From assembly GCF_001888805.2 (NCBI RefSeq), contig NZ_CP019113.1:1178001-1242000 (forward strand): a stretch of 64,000 bases of DNA. Direction: 5' to 3'. This DNA is from Enterobacter sp. SA187 (lineage in GTDB: Bacteria; Pseudomonadota; Gammaproteobacteria; Enterobacterales; Enterobacteriaceae). Positions 52,016 to 61,246 of the stretch are shown here, one piece after another; the stretch's first letter is position 1; each line of letters opens with the position of its first letter. The notes under the pieces were generated by a model, which had not been told where the DNA came from, did no database searches, and saw nothing but the letters and a program-made list of their open reading frames with translations. Position numbers and translations under genes: made by a program.

Positions 52016-53526
52016 TATGCCGCCTCCTGCGCCGCGCCGCTGGCGGCGCTGACAATGGTTTCCGCCGTGGCTTCGCCCGCGCGGTATTCCGCGACCATCA
52101 GCCCCTCATGCATGACGATGATGCGGTCGGCCATGCCCATCACTTCCGGCAGTTCAGACGACACCATGATCACTGCCAGCCCTTGCCCGACCAGTTCGGA
52201 CATAAACTGGTGTACGGCGGCTTTCGAGCCGATATCAATGCCTTTGGTGGGTTCGTCGAGGATGATCACGTCCGGATGGGTGGCGAGCCATTTGCCAATC
52301 ACCACTTTCTGCTGATTGCCGCCGGAGAGGGTTTCCACCGGCTGTTTCCAGCTGAAGGCCTTCACTTGCAGGCGTCGGGCGTACTCATCCGCCAGCGCCC
52401 ACTCCCTGGCGTCGTTCAGTACGCCGTTGGGGTTAAGCTTGCCGAGCTGCGGCAGGCTGATGTTCTGGGCGATGGGCAGCTCGATGATCGCCCCCTGTTT
52501 CTGGCGCTCTTCCGGCACGCAGACGATACCGGCGTTAATGGCATCGGCGGGCTGGTGGAACTCTACCCTTTTTCCGTTCAGCACAATCTCGCCGGACGAC
52601 GGCCGCGAGACGCCGGACAGCGCCTGCATCAGTTCAGTACGCCCCGCCCCCACCAGCCCGTAAAAGCCAAGAATTTCCCCTTTGCGCAGGGAGAAATTGA
52701 TGTGCGCGAATTCCGTGGGATGGCAGAGATCTTTCACTTCCAGCACCGTATCGCCCGGCTCGCAGGCTATTTTCGGGTAGGTCTGGGTGATGGCGCGGCC
52801 CACCATCATCGCCACCATGCGCTCTTCAGTGATGTCGCTCATCGCGCCGGAGCCGACGTACACCCCGTCGCGCAAAATGGTGTAGTGATCCGCCAGCTCG
52901 AAGATTTCATCGAACTTGTGCGAGATAAACATGATCGCTTTGCCTTCCTGCTTCAGGCGCTCAACGATCTGGTAAAACTCCAGAATTTCGTGCTGCGACA
53001 GGGCCGCGGTGGGTTCGTCGAGGATCACCACCTGGGCGTCAAAGGAGAGTGCCCGGGCGATGGCAACCATATGGCGCTGGGCGATACTCAGGGTTTTCAG
53101 CGTCGCGTGCGGATCGATCTGCACTTCCAGACGGGTCAGAATGGCCTGCGCTTTCTGGTGCATGGCGGGCCAGTCCAGCTTCTTCAGAAAGCCTTTATAC
53201 AGATACTGTCCGACAAAAATGTTCTCCGTCACCGACAGTTCATCGAACAGCACGGTTTCCTGATGGATGGCGGTAATGCCGACTTTGTGCGCCGCTTCCG
53301 GCCCCGGCAGGTTAATGGGAATGGCTTTATAGAGGATTTCGCCTTCTTCCGGCTGATAGATGCCGGTCATCACTTTGACCAGCGTTGATTTGCCCGCGCC
53401 GTTTTCACCGATAAGGGCGGTGACTTTGCCGGGCCAGAGATCGAGCTGCACGTTCTCAAGAGCACGCACGCCAGGGAAAACCTTGGTGATGCCCTTGAGC
53501 GACAGCAGAGGGGTGGATGCCGTCAT
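52015..53526 (-). CDS. Rhamnose ABC transporter ATP-binding protein (two ABC domains)
   Basis: 503 residues, sugar-type tandem ATPase. First domain Walker A GENGAGKSTLVK near 39, Walker B VVILDEPTAALS; second domain has GLVGAGRTELMQ in place of Walker A and ETLSGGNQQKVVIGKWL signature with VIILDEPTKGID. The start is ATG 53526 after GGAGAAC; an earlier in-frame start at 53541 lacks an RBS. Powers the two permeases. Counterpart of rhaT of the Rhizobium system, not of E. coli RhaT. Confidence 0.9.
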   Translation of the reverse strand: MTASTPLLSLKGITKVFPGVRALENVQLDLWPGKVTALIGENGAGKSTLVKVMTGIYQPEEGEILYKAIPINLPGPEAAHKVGITAIHQETVLFDELSVTENIFVGQYLYKGFLKKLDWPAMHQKAQAILTRLEVQIDPHATLKTLSIAQRHMVAIARALSFDAQVVILDEPTAALSQHEILEFYQIVERLKQEGKAIMFISHKFDEIFELADHYTILRDGVYVGSGAMSDITEERMVAMMVGRAITQTYPKIACEPGDTVLEVKDLCHPTEFAHINFSLRKGEILGFYGLVGAGRTELMQALSGVSRPSSGEIVLNGKRVEFHQPADAINAGIVCVPEERQKQGAIIELPIAQNISLPQLGKLNPNGVLNDAREWALADEYARRLQVKAFSWKQPVETLSGGNQQKVVIGKWLATHPDVIILDEPTKGIDIGSKAAVHQFMSELVGQGLAVIMVSSELPEVMGMADRIIVMHEGLMVAEYRAGEATAETIVSAASGAAQEAA

Positions 53527-53554
53527 GATAGTTCTCCGCATAACGAGATTTCTT

Positions 53555-53584
53555 GTAGGGCGGGTAAGCGCAGCGCCACCCGCC
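53555..53584. repeat. Single REP-like element between binding-protein and ATPase genes
   Basis: GTAGGGCGGGTAAGCGCAGC and GCCACCCGCC: one REP arm pair. It may stabilise the upstream mRNA so that the binding protein is made in excess over the membrane parts, a common arrangement (inference). Confidence 0.7.
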
Positions 53585-53601
53585 GTATGTCAGAAAACGG
53601 A

Positions 53602-54588
53602 TCAGAAAATTTTGGAGAACTTATCAATATTGCTGGCATCGTAGACGAACGGCTCAGCCATCGCGCCGCTGCCGTCCGCATCCAGTTTCACTTTGCCGAG
53701 TTTGCCCATGCTGGCCTCGGTTTTGGTGGCGCTGCCTTTCACTAAGTCATCCGCCAGGTAAGTGGCGGCATAGCCCAGATCGATCGGGTTCCAGATGGCG
53801 AAACTTTTGGTCGCGCCGGATTTCACCGCCCCCGCCATTTCAGACGGCAGGCCGAGACCGGTCACGTACACTTTGCCAATTTTGCCCTGATCCTTCACCG
53901 CCTGCGCGGCTGCTACTATGCCGACCGACGACGGCGAAACGATCACTTTCAGATCCGGATATGTTTTCAGCAGGCCCACCGCTTCGCGATAGCTCTTGTC
54001 AGACAGATCGTCGCCATAGGCGGTGGTCACCAGATTGACGGACGGATACTTCGGCAGCACCTTTTTCATTTCCGCAATCCAGGTGTTCTGGTTCGCAGAG
54101 GTCGGCGTGGCGCTTAAGATCGCCACATCGCCTTTTTCGACGTTCAGCGCCTTCAGCGCTTCGGCGGCGAGCTTGACGTTGGTTTCGCCGATCAGCGCAT
54201 TGTTCGAGGGATTCAGATGGATCTGGCGGCCGGCTTTCGCCACGCCGGAGTCCCAGGAGACGACTTTGATACCACGCTGCATCGCTTTTTTCAGCACCGG
54301 CACCACGGCGTCCGGATCGTTGGCGGAGATGGCGATCGCATCCACCCCCTGGGCGATCAAGCCGTTCAGCACTTCGATCTGCGCTTCGGCGGTAGTGGTG
54401 GTGGGGCCGGTATAAATGACTTTTACATCACCTAACTCTTTGGCGGCTTCCTGCGCGCCGACGTTCGCTGCTTCAAAAAAACCATTACCTAATGATTTTG
54501 CCACCAGGGCGATTTTGACTTCTGCTAATGCGGAACCGGACAACGCCAGCGCAGCAACGGTGAGGATTAAGCTTGCTTTAATTTTCAT
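53602..54588 (-). CDS. Rhamnose ABC transporter substrate-binding protein
   Basis: 328 residues. Signal peptide MKIKASLILTVAALALSGSALA, then a type I (RbsB/LsrB-like) binding-protein fold: KSLGNGFFEAANVGAQEAA, DAIAISANDPDAVVPVLKKAM, VVSWDSGVAKAGRQIHLNPSN. This matches the rhamnose-binding RhaS proteins of ABC systems; the name clashes with the AraC-type rhaS, so no symbol is given. Periplasmic. Follows rhaD by 79 nt within the minus-strand operon. Confidence 0.9.
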   Translation of the reverse strand: MKIKASLILTVAALALSGSALAEVKIALVAKSLGNGFFEAANVGAQEAAKELGDVKVIYTGPTTTTAEAQIEVLNGLIAQGVDAIAISANDPDAVVPVLKKAMQRGIKVVSWDSGVAKAGRQIHLNPSNNALIGETNVKLAAEALKALNVEKGDVAILSATPTSANQNTWIAEMKKVLPKYPSVNLVTTAYGDDLSDKSYREAVGLLKTYPDLKVIVSPSSVGIVAAAQAVKDQGKIGKVYVTGLGLPSEMAGAVKSGATKSFAIWNPIDLGYAATYLADDLVKGSATKTEASMGKLGKVKLDADGSGAMAEPFVYDASNIDKFSKIF

Positions 54589-54667
54589 TGCTTGTACTCC
54601 ACGAGTTAGTTTTTGTAGGGATGGCAGGTGGTATTCGCCCCGTCTTCGTGAGCGGGGCGCGATGTTG

Positions 54668-55498
54668 TTATTTGTACAAATCTAAAGCGGACTGCACCGG
54701 CGTCACGCCAAAGCGTTTGCCGAGGGCGATTAATTCCTCCCGGGTGATGGTCTGTTTCATGCCGCCCATCGAGTACACCTTCACCAGCACTTCAGCGGAT
54801 TTTTCGGCGGTGTCAATCAGGCCAAAGGCTTCATCCAGCGTCGGGCCACTACCAAAGACGCCGTGGAACGGCCACAGCACCAGCGAATGTTTCGCCATTG
54901 CATCGGCGGTGGCCTGACCGATTTCATCGGTGCCGGGCACCATCCACGGCAGAATGCCGACGCCGTCCGGGAACACCACCAGGCATTCGGTGCTGCCTTC
55001 CCACAGTTTGCGGGTGATAAGGTCAGAGTCGTTTTCCAGCACGTAGGTCAGGGCGATGAGGTTGGTGGCGTGGCAGTGCATGATCACGCGATCGCGGCCA
55101 TGGGTCGCTTTGATGCGTTCACAGTGTGAGCGGAAATGCGCGGGCAGCTCTGATGTCGGTACGGCATCGTCGGTCAGCCCCCAGAGAATGTGGTAGCCCG
55201 CGCCGTCGCTGTCCACCTTGACGATGCCGAGGTTGGCGGTGGGATCGAGCTGCACGTTACGGAAGAATTTACCGGAGCCGGTGACGATAAAGGGCGTGTT
55301 AGCCAGCAGCGGCATCGGTTGGCTCAGGGCGATGTAGCGCGGCTCTTTATGGAAATCTGCGGCGAAAGAGGTGATGTCTGCCTCATCCAGGCGCAGCGTC
55401 AGGTTGCCGCCGTTACGCTCGTCCCAGCCTTTCAGCCAGGCGTCGGAGGTGGCTTTGATCATCCCCTGGACAAACCAGGCGTTAGTGATGTTCTGCAT
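54668..55498 (-). CDS. rhaD: L-rhamnulose-1-phosphate aldolase
   Basis: 276 residues. Class II zinc aldolase that gives dihydroxyacetone phosphate and L-lactaldehyde. Zinc and catalytic segments: GNLTLRLDEADI, VTGSGKFFRNVQLDP, VIMHCHATNLIALTYV (His-x-His) and LWPFHGVFGSGPTLDEAFG. Near-identical to E. coli RhaD. Separated from rhaA by a REP cluster, which may lower or stabilise expression of the downstream half. Confidence 0.97.
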   Translation of the reverse strand: MQNITNAWFVQGMIKATSDAWLKGWDERNGGNLTLRLDEADITSFAADFHKEPRYIALSQPMPLLANTPFIVTGSGKFFRNVQLDPTANLGIVKVDSDGAGYHILWGLTDDAVPTSELPAHFRSHCERIKATHGRDRVIMHCHATNLIALTYVLENDSDLITRKLWEGSTECLVVFPDGVGILPWMVPGTDEIGQATADAMAKHSLVLWPFHGVFGSGPTLDEAFGLIDTAEKSAEVLVKVYSMGGMKQTITREELIALGKRFGVTPVQSALDLYK

Positions 55499-55520
55499 AG
55501 TCTTGTGGTTCCTTTGAAAA

Positions 55521-55636
55521 CGCCGGGTGGCGCTGCGCTTACCCGGCCTACATTTATCTCAATGCCGGGTGGCGCTACGCTTACCCGGCCTACATGTCAT
55601 GCGTAGGCCCGGCAAGCGAAGCGCCGCCGGGCGGTG
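55521..55636. repeat. REP cluster between rhaA and rhaD
   Basis: Three consecutive REP arms: CGCCGGGTGGCGCTGCGCTT, TGCCGGGTGGCGCTACGCTT (each followed by ACCCGGCCTACAT) and then GTAGGCCCGGCAAGCGAAGC in the opposite orientation. A BIME inside an operon. Confidence 0.88.
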
Positions 55637-55639
55637 TAT

Positions 55640-56899
55640 TTACTGGCGTTCGGCCAACACGGTTTTCTCATACGCCCGCACGCTGTCGAGCCACTGGCTG
55701 CCGACCGGCGTGTCGTTGCGCTGACAATACATTTCCCATACCGCCTGCCACGGCAGCGATTTCTGCTCTTCCAGCAGCGCCAGACGCGCGGTGTAATCAC
55801 CGCTCGCTTCCAGGCGACGCAGTTCGTCGGTCGGCTCCAGCAGGGCGCGCAGCAGGGCTTTTTTCATGTTGCGGGTGCCGATCACCCAGGCGGCGATACG
55901 GTTGATGGAGGCATCGAAGAAATCGAGGCCAATATGTACGCGGTCAAACAGGTTATGACGGACGATCTCGCTGGCGATGGCCTGGGTTTCGTCGTCCAGC
56001 AGCACCACGTGGTCGCTGTCCCAGCGCACCGGGCGGCTGACGTGCAGCAACAGGCGCGGCACGTAGAGCATGGCAGCGGAGATTTTGTCGGAGATCACTT
56101 CGGTCGGGTGGAAGTGACCGGCGTCCAGGCACAGCGCCGTCTGGCGGCTGGTGGCATAACCCATGTAAAACTCGTTAGAGCCGACGGTGTAGCTCTCGGC
56201 ACCGATGCCGAACAGCTTGCTCTCCACTGCATCAATGTGATGCGCCAGGCTCAGCTTCTCGCTCAGCGCCTCGTCCAGCGCGGCGACCAGACGCTCACGC
56301 GGCGCGAGGCGGTCAACGGTGACATCTTTCATGCCGTCCGGGATCCAGATGTTCATCACCGACGGCGTGCCCAGTTGCTCGCCGAAATACGCCGACACGC
56401 GACGGCAAGCTTTCACGTGGTCGATCCAGAACTGGCGGATCTCATCGTTAGCGTGGGACAGGGTAAAGCCATCGGCGGAAAGCGGATGCGAGAAACACGA
56501 CGGGTTGAAATCCAGGCCCAGCTGGTTCTCTTTCGCCCAGCTCACCCAGTTTTTAAAGTGTTCAGGTTTGATGGCATCGCGCGCTACCGGCTCGTCGGAT
56601 TCCAGATAAATGGCGTGCAGGTTCAGGCGCTTCGGCCCTGGAATGAGGCTCAGCGCCTGCTCCAGATCGGCCCGTAACTCTGTTGCGTTGCGCGCCTTGC
56701 CCGGATAGTTACCGGTCGCCTGAATGCCGCCCGTCAGGCCGCCCAGCGGGTTTTCAAACCCGGCGACGTCATCGCCCTGCCAGCAGTGCATGGACACCGG
56801 CAGGCGATCGAGCTGGCTCAGCGCCGCCTCGACATCAATGCCCACCGCGGCGAAGCGCTGTTTTGCCAGTTCCCAGGCCTGTTCAAGTTGAGTGGTCAT
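55640..56899 (-). CDS. rhaA: L-rhamnose isomerase
   Basis: 419 residues, the E. coli length. Converts L-rhamnose to L-rhamnulose; TIM barrel with metal ligands in LNLHAIYLESDE, LGLDFNPSCFSHPLSADG, CLDAGHFHPTEV and HVSRPVRWDSDHVVLLDD. The start is ATG 56899 (MTTQLEQAWELAK), overlapping the rhaB stop as ATGA; an ATG two codons earlier is less likely. Second gene of rhaBAD. Confidence 0.98.
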   Translation of the reverse strand: MTTQLEQAWELAKQRFAAVGIDVEAALSQLDRLPVSMHCWQGDDVAGFENPLGGLTGGIQATGNYPGKARNATELRADLEQALSLIPGPKRLNLHAIYLESDEPVARDAIKPEHFKNWVSWAKENQLGLDFNPSCFSHPLSADGFTLSHANDEIRQFWIDHVKACRRVSAYFGEQLGTPSVMNIWIPDGMKDVTVDRLAPRERLVAALDEALSEKLSLAHHIDAVESKLFGIGAESYTVGSNEFYMGYATSRQTALCLDAGHFHPTEVISDKISAAMLYVPRLLLHVSRPVRWDSDHVVLLDDETQAIASEIVRHNLFDRVHIGLDFFDASINRIAAWVIGTRNMKKALLRALLEPTDELRRLEASGDYTARLALLEEQKSLPWQAVWEMYCQRNDTPVGSQWLDSVRAYEKTVLAERQ

Positions 56900-58350
56900 G
56901 CGCAAAGCTCCTTTGTTGGTCGTTTTTGCTGAAACTGCGCAACATAGCGAGCAATTTCATTATCAGGATGAGGGGTGTAAGTGGTGAGGGCGTAACTGGA
57001 CGCCACCACCTCACGGAAAGCGTCGACATTGTTCAGCTCGTCCAGCGTCATTAACTGCACGCCGATGTTGCCGAGCGTTGAGGCCTCAACGGGGCCAGCC
57101 ACCACGGTGATGCCGCAGGCATCGGCGCACAGCTGGTTGAGCAACTGGTTCTGGCAGCCGCCGCCCACGATATGCAGCTGGCTGAAGGCTTTACCGCGAA
57201 GCTGCGCCAGTTCGTGCAGCACATCGGCATACAGCAGCGCCAGGCTGTCAAAAATGCAGCGCGCCAGTTCAGCGGCGGTGTGCGGTACGGGCTGGCCGTT
57301 TTCCCGGCAGGCGGCCTGCAATTCGCGGCTCATGTTTTCCGGATTAATAAAGCGCGCGTCGTTCGGGTTGATGACGAAACGGCAGGCGGGCAGGGCGGCG
57401 GTGCGGGCGATCAGATCCGCCAAATCCTGCACGTTCTGCTCTTTCAGCACCCGTTGCAGCAGCCACAGGCCCATGATGTTTTTCAGCACACGATAGCGGC
57501 CTTCCGCGCCCCCTTCGTTGGTGATGTTAGCGGCAAGCGCCTCATCGCTGGTGTAGGGCGTTTTGCTTTCAAAGCCCATCAGCGACCAGGTGCCGGAGGA
57601 TAAATACGCGGCGTCTTTGCCGGCCAGCGGCGCGGCGATCACCGCGCTGGCGGTGTCATGGCTGGCGACGGCAACCACCGGCACGTCAGCCCAGTGACCG
57701 ATCACATTGCCGGGATGGGTGGGGGTGCCAAGCCAGGCGGCGGGTACGCCCGCCCAGTCGAGCAGCGTCTCGTCCCAGCTGTCGGTGTGAATGTTTACCA
57801 GCTGCGTGGTGGTGGCGTTGGTGTATTCCCAGTTGAGCTGGCCGGTCAGCCGGAAGCTGAAATAGTCGGGGATGAGCAGCGCATGGGCGACGCGCGCCAT
57901 CAGTTCCGGCTGCTGTTCGCTTAACGCTTTAAACTGATAGAGCGTGTTGAAGGGTAAAAACTGAATGCCGCTGCGACGATAAATATCGGTTTTACCGGGC
58001 TGCGCTAACGCCCGCGCCATTACGCCATCGGTGCGGCTGTCGCGGTAGGAAACCGGCAGACCGACACGCTCGCCCTGCGCATCAATCAGCACGTAATCCA
58101 CGCCCCAGGTATCTATGCCGATGCTGTCGATGGCGATGCCCTGCTGACGGACTTTATCCAGCCCGCAGCGGATTTCCGCTTCCAGGCTGTCGATATCCCA
58201 GCACTCGGTGCCGTCAATTTTTTGCAGACAGTTACTGAAGCGATGAATTTCGCGAAGCGTAAGGGTACGCGGCTCAACGTCGAAGCGGGCGAGCATTACG
58301 CGCCCGCTTGATGCGCCTAAATCGACTGCGACGCAATGGCGAAAAGTCAT
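56896..58350 (-). CDS. rhaB: L-rhamnulokinase
   Basis: 484 residues, FGGY carbohydrate kinase. Phosphorylates L-rhamnulose at C1. N-terminal VAVDLGASSGRVMLARFD phosphate-binding loop, central DTWGVDYVLID catalytic Asp region, and SSGTWSLMGFE and IVGGGCQNQLLNQLCADA ATP-site blocks. First gene of the long rhamnose operon, with the RhaS- and CRP-controlled promoter directly upstream. Ends with ATGA coupling to rhaA. Confidence 0.97.
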   Translation of the reverse strand: MTFRHCVAVDLGASSGRVMLARFDVEPRTLTLREIHRFSNCLQKIDGTECWDIDSLEAEIRCGLDKVRQQGIAIDSIGIDTWGVDYVLIDAQGERVGLPVSYRDSRTDGVMARALAQPGKTDIYRRSGIQFLPFNTLYQFKALSEQQPELMARVAHALLIPDYFSFRLTGQLNWEYTNATTTQLVNIHTDSWDETLLDWAGVPAAWLGTPTHPGNVIGHWADVPVVAVASHDTASAVIAAPLAGKDAAYLSSGTWSLMGFESKTPYTSDEALAANITNEGGAEGRYRVLKNIMGLWLLQRVLKEQNVQDLADLIARTAALPACRFVINPNDARFINPENMSRELQAACRENGQPVPHTAAELARCIFDSLALLYADVLHELAQLRGKAFSQLHIVGGGCQNQLLNQLCADACGITVVAGPVEASTLGNIGVQLMTLDELNNVDAFREVVASSYALTTYTPHPDNEIARYVAQFQQKRPTKELCA

Positions 58351-58380
58351 GGAGCGATCCTCTGGTGAGTCATTGCCGCC

Positions 58381-58475
58381 AGTCTAAAAAAGGGCCAGCA
58401 GGATCACCTTCTTGCCAGTGACAGGCCCAAACCGCCGCTGGCAAGAAACCAAAGATGAACGTGAGAGAGTTCACA
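58381..58475 (-). promoter_or_regulatory. rhaB promoter: -10 box, RhaS operator and CRP site
   Basis: Read toward rhaB: CRP site at 58475-58460 (TGTGA-N6-TCACG), RhaS operator as a perfect inverted repeat with arms TTCTTGCCAG (58418-58409 side) and CTGGCAAGAA (58447-58438 side) separated by 19 bp, and -10 box TAGACT at 58386-58381. The layout matches the E. coli rhaBAD promoter. Site identities are inferred from that match. Confidence 0.8.
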
Positions 58476-58544
58476 ATTTCCACTTATCAGCGGTTTTTCA
58501 GCCGCTGTGACCGCCGCCGCATTTCCTGAACTTTCCGACAGTTT

Positions 58545-58591
58545 CTTGAAAAATCGACAGGCTTTGCGCGCTTTGCTGTCAAAAATTCAAG
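58545..58591 (+). promoter_or_regulatory. RhaR operator upstream of rhaSR
   Basis: Inverted repeat CTTGAAAAATCGACAG (58545-58560) and CTGTCAAAAATTCAAG (58576-58591); 11 of 16 positions pair, with perfect CTTGAA and GACAG parts, and 15 bp between arms. This is the size and spacing expected for RhaR half-sites, 60 bp before rhaS. Confidence 0.72.
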
Positions 58592-58650
58592 GTGAGAACA
58601 GAGGGCGTTAATTACTATATTGAGAACGTTTCTCATCGACAGGGGTTGCT

Positions 58651-59487
58651 ATGACCGTATTACACAGCGTGGACTTTTTTCCATCAGGTTATACGCCTGT
58701 TGCTATTGAACCCCGGCTGCCCCAGGCGGCATTCCCGGAACATCATCATGATTTTCATGAGATTGTGATCGTCGAGCACGGCACCGGTATTCACGTCTTC
58801 AATGGTCAGCCCTACACCATCAGCGGCGGCACCGTGTGCTTTGTACGCGATCATGACCGGCATCTCTATGAGCACACCGATAATCTGTGCCTGACCAATG
58901 TGCTGTACCGCTCCCCGGACGCGTTCCAGTTCTTATCCGGCTTAAACCAGTTACTGCCGCAGGAGCAGGACGGGCACTATCCGTCTCACTGGCGCGTGAA
59001 TCAGGGCGTATTGCAACAGATCCGCCAGATTGTCGGGCAGATGGAAACGGCGGATGAGGGCAAGGATACGGCGGCGCTGGCGAACCGTGAGATCCTCTTT
59101 ATGCAGTTGCTGGTGCTGTTGCGTCGCAGCAGCCAGATGGAAGGGGCGGCGAATAACGATGCGCGCCTGAATCAGTTGATGTCGTGGCTGGAAGATCATT
59201 TTGCGGAAGAGGTGTGCTGGGAGTCGCTGGCGGATCAGTTCTCGCTGTCGCTGCGCACCCTGCACCGTCAGCTCAAGCAGTACACCGGTATGACGCCGCA
59301 GCGCTATCTGAATCGCCTGCGGCTGATCAAAGCGCGACATTTATTGCGCCACAGCGACCATAGCGTCACTGACATCGCTTTTCGCTGCGGTTTCGGCGAC
59401 AGTAACCACTTTTCAACGCTTTTTCGCCGGGAGTTCGACTGGTCGCCGCGCGATATCCGCCAGGGGCGCGACACGCTTTTACAGTAG
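58651..59487 (+). CDS. rhaS: RhaS, AraC-family activator of the rhamnose operon
   Basis: 278 residues, the E. coli length. N-terminal cupin (HHDFHEIVIVEHGTGIHVFNG) binds L-rhamnose; C-terminal double helix-turn-helix with LADQFSLSLRTLHRQLKQYTGMTPQRYLNRLRL and DIAFRCGFGDSNHFSTLFRREF. Activates rhaB through the operator at 58409-58447. Divergent from rhaB; rhaR follows after 83 nt. Confidence 0.97.
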   Translation: MTVLHSVDFFPSGYTPVAIEPRLPQAAFPEHHHDFHEIVIVEHGTGIHVFNGQPYTISGGTVCFVRDHDRHLYEHTDNLCLTNVLYRSPDAFQFLSGLNQLLPQEQDGHYPSHWRVNQGVLQQIRQIVGQMETADEGKDTAALANREILFMQLLVLLRRSSQMEGAANNDARLNQLMSWLEDHFAEEVCWESLADQFSLSLRTLHRQLKQYTGMTPQRYLNRLRLIKARHLLRHSDHSVTDIAFRCGFGDSNHFSTLFRREFDWSPRDIRQGRDTLLQ

Positions 59488-59570
59488 CTGCGCGTAACGA
59501 GAGATTTATCACCGTATTTTCGCCAGAAAACAGCTAATAATGAAAGGTTAATCGCTGTTGAGGTGACCTT

Positions 59571-60428
59571 GTGGCAGGCCAGTTAATTCTTCGCAAAGCC
59601 GATTTTTTTGCCCGTACCGGACAGGCGGTGGCGGTGGCGGATCGCTACCCGCAAAACGTCTTTGCGGAGCATTCCCACGAGTTTAATGAACTGGTGCTGG
59701 TGTGGCGCGGCAACGGGCTGCACATTCTGAACGACCGGCCTTACCGCATCACCCGCGGCGATCTGTTCTATATCCGCGCCGAAGATCGCCACTCTTACGC
59801 CTCGGTGAACGACCTGGTGCTGCAAAATATTATCTACTGCCCGGAGCGCCTGACGCTGGCGCTGGACTGGGCGGCGCATATTCCGGGGCTACAGGGCCGT
59901 GAGCAGTCGCCCTACTGGCGGCTTGGCAGCACCGGCATGACGCAGGCGCGGCAGGTGATCACCCAGCTGGAGCAGGAGAGCGCCAGAACGGACGAGCTGG
60001 CGAACCCGCTGGCGGAGGCGCTGTTCGCGCAGCTGATCCTGACGCTTAAACGGCATCGCTACGCCACGGATAACCTGTCGGCTACCGCCAGCGAGGCGCT
60101 GCTCGACAGGCTCATCACGGCGCTGGCAGGCAGCCTGAACCGGGCCTTTGCGCTGGAGACGTTCTGCGAGCAAAACCAGTGCAGCGAACGCGCGCTGCGG
60201 CAGCAATTCCGCACCCAGACCGGCATGACCATCAACAACTATCTGCGCCAGCTGCGCATCTGCCACGCGCAGTATTTGCTGCAACATACGGAACTGTTAA
60301 TCGGCGAAATCGCCATGTGCTGCGGCTTCGAAGACAGCAACTATTTCTCGGTGGTGTTTACCCGTGAAACGGGCGCGACGCCAAGCCAGTGGCGGCAACG
60401 CTTAGCGCCAAAATTGACAGTGTCATAA
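59571..60428 (+). CDS. rhaR: RhaR, AraC-family activator of rhaSR
   Basis: 285 residues. Cupin sensor domain (EHSHEFNELVLVWRGNGLHILNDRPYRI) and C-terminal AraC domain (CSERALRQQFRTQTGMTINNYLRQLRI, GFEDSNYFSVVFTRETG). The start is a GTG at 59571 with GAGGTGACC before it, giving MAGQLILRKADFF, which lines up with E. coli RhaR. Activates rhaSR in response to L-rhamnose. Immediately downstream E. coli has rhaT; here sodA follows. Confidence 0.96.
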   Translation: MAGQLILRKADFFARTGQAVAVADRYPQNVFAEHSHEFNELVLVWRGNGLHILNDRPYRITRGDLFYIRAEDRHSYASVNDLVLQNIIYCPERLTLALDWAAHIPGLQGREQSPYWRLGSTGMTQARQVITQLEQESARTDELANPLAEALFAQLILTLKRHRYATDNLSATASEALLDRLITALAGSLNRAFALETFCEQNQCSERALRQQFRTQTGMTINNYLRQLRICHAQYLLQHTELLIGEIAMCCGFEDSNYFSVVFTRETGATPSQWRQRLAPKLTVS

Positions 60429-60461
60429 CGAAAAGTTATAACCACACAGAAACTACGGCAT

Positions 60462-60498
60462 TGATAAACATTTTCAATACCAGTTAATTAACTATAAT
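60462..60498 (+). promoter_or_regulatory. sodA promoter with Fur-box-like sequence
   Basis: TATAAT at 60493-60498 with TTTTCA at 60471-60476 (16-bp spacer). TGATAAACATTTTCAATA at 60462-60479 resembles a Fur box and the matching E. coli sodA region. Redox and iron control is known for sodA; these exact sites are inferred. Confidence 0.6.
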
Positions 60499-60556
60499 GA
60501 ACCAACTGCTTACGCGGCGTTAACACTTCAGCCGCCCGACAATAATGGAGATGAAT

Positions 60557-61177
60557 ATGAGTTATACACTGCCATCCCTGCCATACGCATACGACGCTTT
60601 AGAACCGCATTTCGATAAGCAGACGATGGAAATCCATCACACCAAACACCACCAGACCTACGTAAACAACGCTAACGCAGCGCTGGAAAGTCTGCCTGAA
60701 TTCGCTAACCTGCCGGTTGAAGAGCTGATCACCAAACTGGATCAGCTGCCGGCAGACAAAAAAACCGTACTGCGTAACAACGCGGGCGGTCACGCTAACC
60801 ACAGCCTGTTCTGGAAAGGCCTGAAAACCGGTACCACCCTGCAGGGCGACCTGAAAGCGGCTATCGAACGTGATTTCGGCTCTGTTGAGAAATTCAAAGA
60901 AGAGTTCGAGAAAGCGGCTGCCACCCGTTTCGGCTCCGGCTGGGCGTGGCTGGTACTGAAAGGCGACAAACTGGCTGTAGTCTCTACTGCAAACCAGGAC
61001 AGCCCGCTGATGGGTGAAGCAATTTCTGGCGCATCCGGCTTCCCGATCCTGGGTCTGGACGTGTGGGAACACGCTTACTACCTGAAATATCAGAACAAAC
61101 GCCCGGATTACATCAAGGCGTTCTGGGAAGTGGTTAACTGGGACGAAGCAGCGGCACGTTTCGCGGCTAAAAAATAA
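60557..61177 (+). CDS. sodA: Manganese superoxide dismutase
   Basis: 206 residues, the E. coli length. Dismutates superoxide in the cytoplasm. Metal ligands lie in the conserved segments MEIHHTKHHQTYV, NHSLFWKGL and GLDVWEHAYYLKYQ. The start is the ATG at 60557 after GGAGATGAAT; ATGs at 60545 and 60551 are in frame, but MSYTLPSLPYAY matches the E. coli start. Strong terminator downstream. Confidence 0.98.
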   Translation: MSYTLPSLPYAYDALEPHFDKQTMEIHHTKHHQTYVNNANAALESLPEFANLPVEELITKLDQLPADKKTVLRNNAGGHANHSLFWKGLKTGTTLQGDLKAAIERDFGSVEKFKEEFEKAAATRFGSGWAWLVLKGDKLAVVSTANQDSPLMGEAISGASGFPILGLDVWEHAYYLKYQNKRPDYIKAFWEVVNWDEAAARFAAKK

Positions 61178-61206
61178 GTCCTGCTCACCTTCTGGTGAAT
61201 CTGTCC

Positions 61207-61241
61207 AGCCCCTGTCGGTAAGCCGACGGGGGCTTTTTTTT
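61207..61241 (+). terminator. Rho-independent terminator of sodA
   Basis: Stem AGCCCCTGTCGG / CCGACGGGGGCT (one G-U pair) with a 4-nt loop and an eight-T run. Confidence 0.92.
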
Positions 61242-61246
61242 GCCCG

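Noticed and set aside
60429..60556. Remnant of rhaT between rhaR and sodA
   Set aside because: The 128 bp are accounted for by the sodA promoter region; no RhaT-like coding sequence in any frame.
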